From: Bacillota bacterium
GTDB taxonomy: Bacteria; Bacillota; SHA-98; UBA4971
Length of the DNA stretch: 64,000 nucleotides
Assembly (NCBI GenBank): GCA_012842395.1
Contig: DUSX01000002.1
Coordinates: 1 to 64,000 of the forward strand
Direction: 5' to 3'
The number at the start of each line of letters is the position of its first letter. The first letter of the stretch is position 1. Under the pieces are notes generated by a model. It worked only from the letters and a program-made list of their open reading frames with translations. It ran no database searches and was not told the DNA's origin. Below, piece after piece: positions 59,575-64,000 of the stretch. Made by a program: the position numbers and the translations under genes.

Positions 59575-59686
59575 GGGCCGCCGGTGCGCGCACTACAGGT
59601 GCCGGGGTTTGGCGGGCTCACGTGCGGAATTCGCGAACGAGGCGCGCCGCAGGCGGCCGTCCCAAGAGGGCAAGGCCGGCAGCCCT
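59575..59686 (+). repeat. Dispersed structured element, copy E
   Basis: Left arm GGGCCGCCGG (59575-59584) and right arm CCGGCAGCCC (59676-59685) pair with one mismatch. The 3' half GGAATTCGCGAACGAGGCGCGCCGC...GGCCGTCCC..GAGGGCAA aligns closely with the 51.1-kb copy. The inner hairpin is less regular than in copies C and D. It fills the 205-bp gap between the convergent Yip1 and lemA genes, where it could act as a shared 3' structure. Confidence 0.65.
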
Positions 59687-59730
59687 TGGCGCGCATCCTC
59701 AGTGATCCTGCGTGATCCCTTGGTGATCCC

Positions 59731-60366
59731 TCAGTCTTTCGGCATGAGAGCATCCATGTCGAGCTTCGCTTTCTCGGCCTTGTAGTAGTCGTAGGAGGCC
59801 GGGAAGTTGAGCGCCCCGCCCACGAAGCTTTGCGGCCATTGCGACCTATACGTGTTATAGTCCCTTATAGCCACCTGCCAGTCATCGAGCGCTGTGCGGA
59901 TCTCGTTCACTGCCTCCTCAAGCCCTCTCATGGTTTGCTGAACTATGGCTGGCGAGAAGAGCTGCGGATACGCTTCACGCAGGGCATTCACGTTGACCGA
60001 GAGCGCAAGGCCCTCGGCAGCCTCACGAAACCGCGTCGCGGCCTCAATGGTCTTCTGTGGGTCTCCTTCGGCCGCCGCAGCCGCAAATTCCTGCCCGGCG
60101 CTGTCCAATGCCTGGGCGCGGGCCTTTATAACGTCGGTCAGCGTATCCTTCTCATGTTCCAGGAAGTCTTTCTCCATGGCCCATATGCCTTTGATCTTCT
60201 CGCTTAGAGTCTCGAGCGCGGCGCCGTATCGTCCTTCCTGGGCGAGCACGCTTTGTTGGAGATTGACCATGTTGCGCTGAATCCCCATGACCCACGAGAA
60301 TCCAGCAGCTGCCACCAAGAGCACGATGACCAGGCCCGCGATTCCGAAGAGGCATCCCCTTCTCAT
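59731..60366 (-). CDS. lemA: LemA family protein
   Basis: 211-aa protein with one N-terminal membrane anchor (CLFGIAGLVIVLLVAAAGF), LemA-like helical body (VMGIQRNMVNLQQSVLAQEGRYGAALE, a four-helix bundle) and ending in FPASYDYYKAEKAKLDM. LemA proteins commonly accompany TPM-domain membrane proteins; the exact function is unknown. Its ATG overlaps the stop of the TPM gene by 4 nt, so it is the last gene of a coupled three-gene operon. Confidence 0.92.
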   Translation of the reverse strand: MRRGCLFGIAGLVIVLLVAAAGFSWVMGIQRNMVNLQQSVLAQEGRYGAALETLSEKIKGIWAMEKDFLEHEKDTLTDVIKARAQALDSAGQEFAAAAAEGDPQKTIEAATRFREAAEGLALSVNVNALREAYPQLFSPAIVQQTMRGLEEAVNEIRTALDDWQVAIRDYNTYRSQWPQSFVGGALNFPASYDYYKAEKAKLDMDALMPKD

Positions 60367-62438
60367 TGCTCTCCCTCCCCATAAACCTTGCGCAGAATGT
60401 CGTCGATATTCCTCGCGATAGACACAACAGCTCCGTCGAGGTCTCCAGCGTTGGCGTAAGATGCGGCCTCCTCTATGAGCGGTCCCAGGTCAGACGACGT
60501 GAGACGCGGCAACCCTCGGCCGACGCTGTACCAGACCCGCCCTTCCTCGGGACGGGCATCGGGGATGATCAGGAACACCAGGCCGTTGTTACGTTGGGAG
60601 CCCTCTCGTTCCCCCAGCATCAGCCAGCGACCGTAGTGCGTGGACCAGTCGGCGGGGTGCTTCACGCCAGGCTGCACGACTATGACCGTCTCCGCCAGCC
60701 CGGCCGCACGCAAGGCTTCGAGGGTCTGGTCCGCGGCTCTGGCCGCCCGCTCCCCCACGAGCCCCTGCGGGTCGACGACCCAGTAACGACCAAGGCGTGG
60801 AAACGCCGGGTCGCCGGTAGGCACCTCAACGTTCTCGTCGTATGGGCCTCTCTCGTGCTGCGGCGCGGAAGACGCGCCGCCTCGGACGCAGCCTGCAGCG
60901 TTTGAGGCCACGAAGAGCGAAAGCCCGGCCGCGACGACCACCATCAGCAGCAGAGAGAGCGTGTGGGCGCCCCTCGGGTGTTTGCCCGGATCCTCAGCTC
61001 CGGGCTGACCGGGCTGACTACGGTCTCTCGGGCGAGCTTCCGGGCGAGCTCCAGATGGCCCAGATGCCTCGCATGCTCCGGGCGCTCCAGATGCCCCAGG
61101 CGACTTAGCCGTTTCGGGCGCTCCGGATGCCCCGGGTGTCGCGGACGCATCGGTGGAGACTGCGGTGGCGACTGCATCCCCTGGCGAAGGGGATGCTGCG
61201 ATGGAGGCTGAGGCGCCCGCATGGGCCGGACGTGCGCCTCCGCCGTCGAACTTGCGGGCACAACCGGCTCCGCCGCCGCCCGCGCACGCGCAGGCGCAGG
61301 CGCACGATACGCACGCGCAAGCGCATGAGACGCAAGCACAGCCGATGGCTCTGCCGCCGAAGCCGCCTCCTCCGCCTGACTTGCGAGACCCGCCTGACTT
61401 GTCGCCGGAGTCGCCCGCGTGCGGGGAACGGCCAGGCCTTGAGCCCCACGAAGGATGCCCGACCGGGGGGATGGGGAAATAGGTGCCGTAGTAGACACCG
61501 CGTCTGCCTGTGTACCCGCCCCGTGTGGCGGCCGCAAGAGCGACGATGATGGTGACCAGGATCACGACTGCAATGACTACCATCAGCGCGAACACGGCGA
61601 CCACCGCGGGGGCCGCGCGCCTCGCGGCTGATTGCTGGCCCACCGCCCCGGTCCCCCGAAGCCCATCGCCTCCCGCGCCGGCTCCCGACTTGGTCGGGGC
61701 TTTCAGGTCGGGAAAGAGGCCTGACGAGAACGCGAAACTTACCCTGAAACGCTCCCCCCGGTCGAGGCTGGTTCGCCAGACGAGCTCTTCACCGGTCCTC
61801 TGTGAGGGCTCCGGCGACGCGTACAAAACGTCCTCGGGACCGCCCGGGTTCTTCACGCGGATCTCTAGCTGCTCGACCCTTGCCCGGTCGTACCACCCGG
61901 GGACGAACTCGAATCCGACAGCGTCCGCTCCGCTGGGGTGCCCCATGCTCTCCTGACGGACCCGGAAGCTGAGGTCGAAGACATCGCCCGTGCCGTAGTC
62001 TGCGTCGAGATCGACCCGCACGCCGCTCCAAGAGCCGTAGTCAGCGCGGCTAACCTCTGCGGCCGCGCCTCCGCGGGAGAGAATGACGTAGTCGTGGTCC
62101 GGGAGACCCACGGTGACCCAAGGAATGTGGCCGCCCGTCACCTCCCACTCCTGGTGGTAATCGGCTATCCAGCTGCCATCCGGCTCAGGGGCGATGCTCA
62201 CGACGTAACTGCGTATGCGGTACGTGCCGGTATCCTGGGCAGCGCATGCCACGCTCGCGCCAGGACCGGTGACCCGCCACCCGGCGGCGAGGAGACACGC
62301 GAGGCACATCGCCAGAGCCCATACGAGTCTGCGCAAGTCTCGGGTGGGGCGCGACCCGGTTACTTGCCTTGACACTGCCGCGCCTGGTGTCTCCGATAAC
62401 GCTGTCGGGGGGTGAAGCCTTCTGGGCACGTTCGTCAT
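60363..62438 (-). CDS. Membrane protein with DUF2207-like domain, Cys-Ala tract and TPM domain
   Basis: 691-aa protein. Signal-like segment about 36-60, then a beta-rich DUF2207-like domain (about 70-240: YRIRSYVVSIAPEPDGSWIA), TM1 about 277-302, a Gly-rich loop, a tract at 367-393 with ten cysteines (pattern CAC-VS-CACAC-VS-CACACAC, then GGGGAGC), an Ala/Pro/Ser-rich linker, TM2 about 493-514, and a TPM domain from about 540 (RYWVVDPQGLVGERAARAAD, NNGLVFLIIPDARPEEGRVWYSVGRGL). If the first domain is outside, the Cys tract between TM1 and TM2 faces the cytoplasm and the TPM domain is outside. GGGAGG precedes ATG 62438. Starts and stops overlap by 4 nt with the radical SAM gene upstream and lemA downstream. 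Confidence 0.82.
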   Translation of the reverse strand: MTNVPRRLHPPTALSETPGAAVSRQVTGSRPTRDLRRLVWALAMCLACLLAAGWRVTGPGASVACAAQDTGTYRIRSYVVSIAPEPDGSWIADYHQEWEVTGGHIPWVTVGLPDHDYVILSRGGAAAEVSRADYGSWSGVRVDLDADYGTGDVFDLSFRVRQESMGHPSGADAVGFEFVPGWYDRARVEQLEIRVKNPGGPEDVLYASPEPSQRTGEELVWRTSLDRGERFRVSFAFSSGLFPDLKAPTKSGAGAGGDGLRGTGAVGQQSAARRAAPAVVAVFALMVVIAVVILVTIIVALAAATRGGYTGRRGVYYGTYFPIPPVGHPSWGSRPGRSPHAGDSGDKSGGSRKSGGGGGFGGRAIGCACVSCACACVSCACACACAGGGGAGCARKFDGGGARPAHAGASASIAASPSPGDAVATAVSTDASATPGASGAPETAKSPGASGAPGACEASGPSGARPEARPRDRSQPGQPGAEDPGKHPRGAHTLSLLLMVVVAAGLSLFVASNAAGCVRGGASSAPQHERGPYDENVEVPTGDPAFPRLGRYWVVDPQGLVGERAARAADQTLEALRAAGLAETVIVVQPGVKHPADWSTHYGRWLMLGEREGSQRNNGLVFLIIPDARPEEGRVWYSVGRGLPRLTSSDLGPLIEEAASYANAGDLDGAVVSIARNIDDILRKVYGEGEQ

Positions 62439-63952
62439 CGTGCTTTCCTCCCTGTCAGGCTCGTGCTGGGCTGCTCCTCCAGGCCGCCTTCGCTGCGGCT
62501 ACGCGGGGCGCCGCAAGCGACGTCGCTCTCCGCACCGGCTTTCCCGCGCTCCCCGTGCCCGCCCCGCGCGTTCAACATCTCGAGGGGACACGCGCCCCCG
62601 CACAAGACGAAGTGACGGCATCGAGCACACTCCGGCGGAGCGAAGCCGTGGGCCCTGACCTTGCGTGCGAGCGGATGGTTGAATATGCGTTCCCACGGGG
62701 TCGTAAGGATGTTTCCGAGACCTTCGCCGTGCAGCCAGGACTGGCAGGGCACGACCACCCCGTCCGGCCGCACCGCCATGTTCGTGTGGCACGCCGAACA
62801 CGATTTGGCCCCGAACCCCATTGCCACCGGGTCGAGGTCCTTGTAACACGTGGGCGAAAACCAGCTGAACTCCAGGTCCAGTTCGCGCGCCACGGCCGCG
62901 GCCTCGGCAAGCACGCCCTTGAGGGCCTGGGGTTCTATGGCGTCGGGATGTCTCGCACCACGTCCTGTCTGGATGAGAGTGTTGCAGCCCACATACCTTA
63001 CCCCGATGCCCGCCAAGAAACGCAGGAGCTTGGGGAACCCGTCGGCGTTCGCCTTTGTGAGCGTGGTATTGGTGGAGACATACATGCCCGCGCCGAGAGC
63101 CGCCTTGAGGCCCGCGCACGTCTCCTCCCAAGCGCCCGCCGAGCCCACGATGGCATCGTGCACCGTCGGGTCGGCCGACTCGATGCTCACCTGAACGTAA
63201 TCGAGGCTCGCGGCCTTCAACTTGCCCACGAGGTCCGCAAGTGCTCTGCCATTGGTGATGAGCCCCGTCACGAACTTCTCGGCGTGGCGTACAAGCTCCA
63301 CCAAGTCGCGCCGCATGGTGGGCTCGCCACCCGTGAAATTCACCATAGGTATCCCAGCGCGCCACAAGCGGTCGAGCACCTGTTTCCATGACTCGGTGTC
63401 GAGCTCTCGCACGTTGGGCATATCCGAGGCATAGCACCAGGCGCACGCGTTCTGACAACCTGAGCGCCCCATGGAGGCGATCATGAGGTCCATGCGGGCG
63501 GGAGCTCGCCACTCGACCCGAGACATGACGCGCCCGGGAACGCCACGCTCGGCCGGGCACGCGCCGCGCGAAAGCTCCGCGATGAGCCCATACATGTAGT
63601 CGATGTCCGCTTCTATCTCGGCTGTCGGCACGCGCGGGTAAAGCTCATGCACGCGGCGGGCGGTCTCGCGCTTCACCTCTGACCAGGTCTCCTCCGAGAC
63701 CTCACTGCCCGGCCGCGTGAGCTCGTGAACCACTTCTATGAGCGCCTGCACCACGTCGGCGGCGCTTTCGTCCAGGAGCAGGAGCTGGCTGCCGTTTATC
63801 CATAGGAGGTTCCTGGGGCGCCTCGCGATAGCAGCGAGCACCGTTCCTCCAGACCGCCTGAGGTGGAGGCGGATCACGCCTGGTCCCTCAGGGTCTATGG
63901 TCGCGTGGAACATCCCTGGGTCCCTCGAGAACCGTCGACGTCGCGCTCTCAA
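62435..63952 (-). CDS. Radical SAM/SPASM protein with N-terminal PqqD-like domain
   Basis: About 505-aa enzyme. N-terminal about 95 residues resemble a PqqD-like peptide-recognition (RRE) domain (RRPRNLLWINGSQLLLLDESAADVV). The radical SAM core has GCQNACAWCYAS (CxxxCxxC; C166, C170, C173 if counted from the TTG), the GGEP motif NFTGGEPTMRRD and later strands. The C-terminal SPASM part has cysteines in SCSACHTNM, VVPCQSW, PPECARCRHFVLCGGACP, typical of two auxiliary clusters. SPASM enzymes modify peptides or proteins. I start at TTG 63952 after AAGGAGGAGC; the frame also stays open to GTG 64000 at the window edge. Its stop overlaps the Cys-tract membrane protein start (ATGA), so that protein is the prime candidate substrate, by inference. 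Confidence 0.85.
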   Translation of the reverse strand: MRARRRRFSRDPGMFHATIDPEGPGVIRLHLRRSGGTVLAAIARRPRNLLWINGSQLLLLDESAADVVQALIEVVHELTRPGSEVSEETWSEVKRETARRVHELYPRVPTAEIEADIDYMYGLIAELSRGACPAERGVPGRVMSRVEWRAPARMDLMIASMGRSGCQNACAWCYASDMPNVRELDTESWKQVLDRLWRAGIPMVNFTGGEPTMRRDLVELVRHAEKFVTGLITNGRALADLVGKLKAASLDYVQVSIESADPTVHDAIVGSAGAWEETCAGLKAALGAGMYVSTNTTLTKANADGFPKLLRFLAGIGVRYVGCNTLIQTGRGARHPDAIEPQALKGVLAEAAAVARELDLEFSWFSPTCYKDLDPVAMGFGAKSCSACHTNMAVRPDGVVVPCQSWLHGEGLGNILTTPWERIFNHPLARKVRAHGFAPPECARCRHFVLCGGACPLEMLNARGGHGERGKAGAESDVACGAPRSRSEGGLEEQPSTSLTGRKAR

Positions 63953-64000
63953 CTTGCCTCGCTCCTCCTTCTGCCCGTCTCCGCGGGCGGGGCGTGCCAC

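Overview
The window is a GC-rich chromosomal segment with dense operons, strong AGGAGG-type ribosome binding sites and frequent GTG/TTG starts. The gene set points to a high-GC Bacillota lineage: a GlpP antiterminator, YuiD, YbaK, a BMP-type nucleoside ABC importer, a DUF1667 protein next to a glycerol-3-phosphate dehydrogenase, LemA/TPM proteins and a type I-B CRISPR effector. None of the four ABC substrate-binding proteins has a lipobox cysteine, which would fit a diderm member of that phylum. The taxonomy is inferred; no rRNA or tRNA gene is visible.

Layout. 1-5649 (minus): type I-B CRISPR interference operon cas6-cas8b-cas7-cas5-cas3, with cas3 cut by the window edge and no array or adaptation genes in view. 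6326-9849 (plus): sfsA, a fluoride riboswitch with crcB and a DUF190 gene, a cysteine-rich DUF6062-type protein and a small hypothetical protein. 9983-19412 (plus): a sigma-54-controlled sugar ABC importer (binding protein, RbsA-like ATPase, RbsC-like permease) followed by an NtrB-like histidine kinase, a second paralogous binding protein and an NtrC-like response regulator with GAFTGA. 19666-24600 (plus): a BMP-family nucleoside-type ABC importer. 24662-26782 (minus): an ECF S component and a P1-family peptidase. 27163-39529: a ROK regulator with a palindromic operator, a CUT1 sugar importer with MsmX-type ATPase, a CehA-like PHP hydrolase, GH38 alpha-mannosidase and, convergent, a GH84 hexosaminidase, together a glycan-utilisation locus. 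40230-45265 (minus): zinc-dependent phospholipase C family protein, radical SAM activase-like protein, yjbQ, yuiD, ybaK. 45737-47883: SCP2-domain protein and rlmD. 48816-55814: glycerol-phosphate operon (glpP, SLC13-type transporter, HAD phosphatase, FAD G3P dehydrogenase, FAD/NAD oxidoreductase, DUF1667), followed by a truncated ABC-2 permease. 56521-59525: TIGR00300 ornithine cyclodeaminase-like protein, sppA, Yip1. 59731-63952 (minus): a PqqD-like/radical SAM/SPASM enzyme translationally coupled to a membrane TPM protein carrying a striking Cys-Ala tract, then LemA.

Two things stand out as possibly undescribed. First, an element of about 115 bp occurs in at least three recognisable copies (30.2, 51.1 and 59.6 kb), a longer degenerate copy (7.4 kb) and a 3' remnant (19.4 kb), always just downstream of genes. 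Its outer arms are conserved, its inner hairpin changes sequence but keeps pairing, and its 3' box is conserved: a dispersed structured RNA or REP-like element. Second, the radical SAM-SPASM enzyme sits in a stop/start-overlapping operon with a protein holding ten cysteines in 27 residues, in a loop predicted to face the cytoplasm. This suggests an enzyme-substrate pair for post-translational modification.
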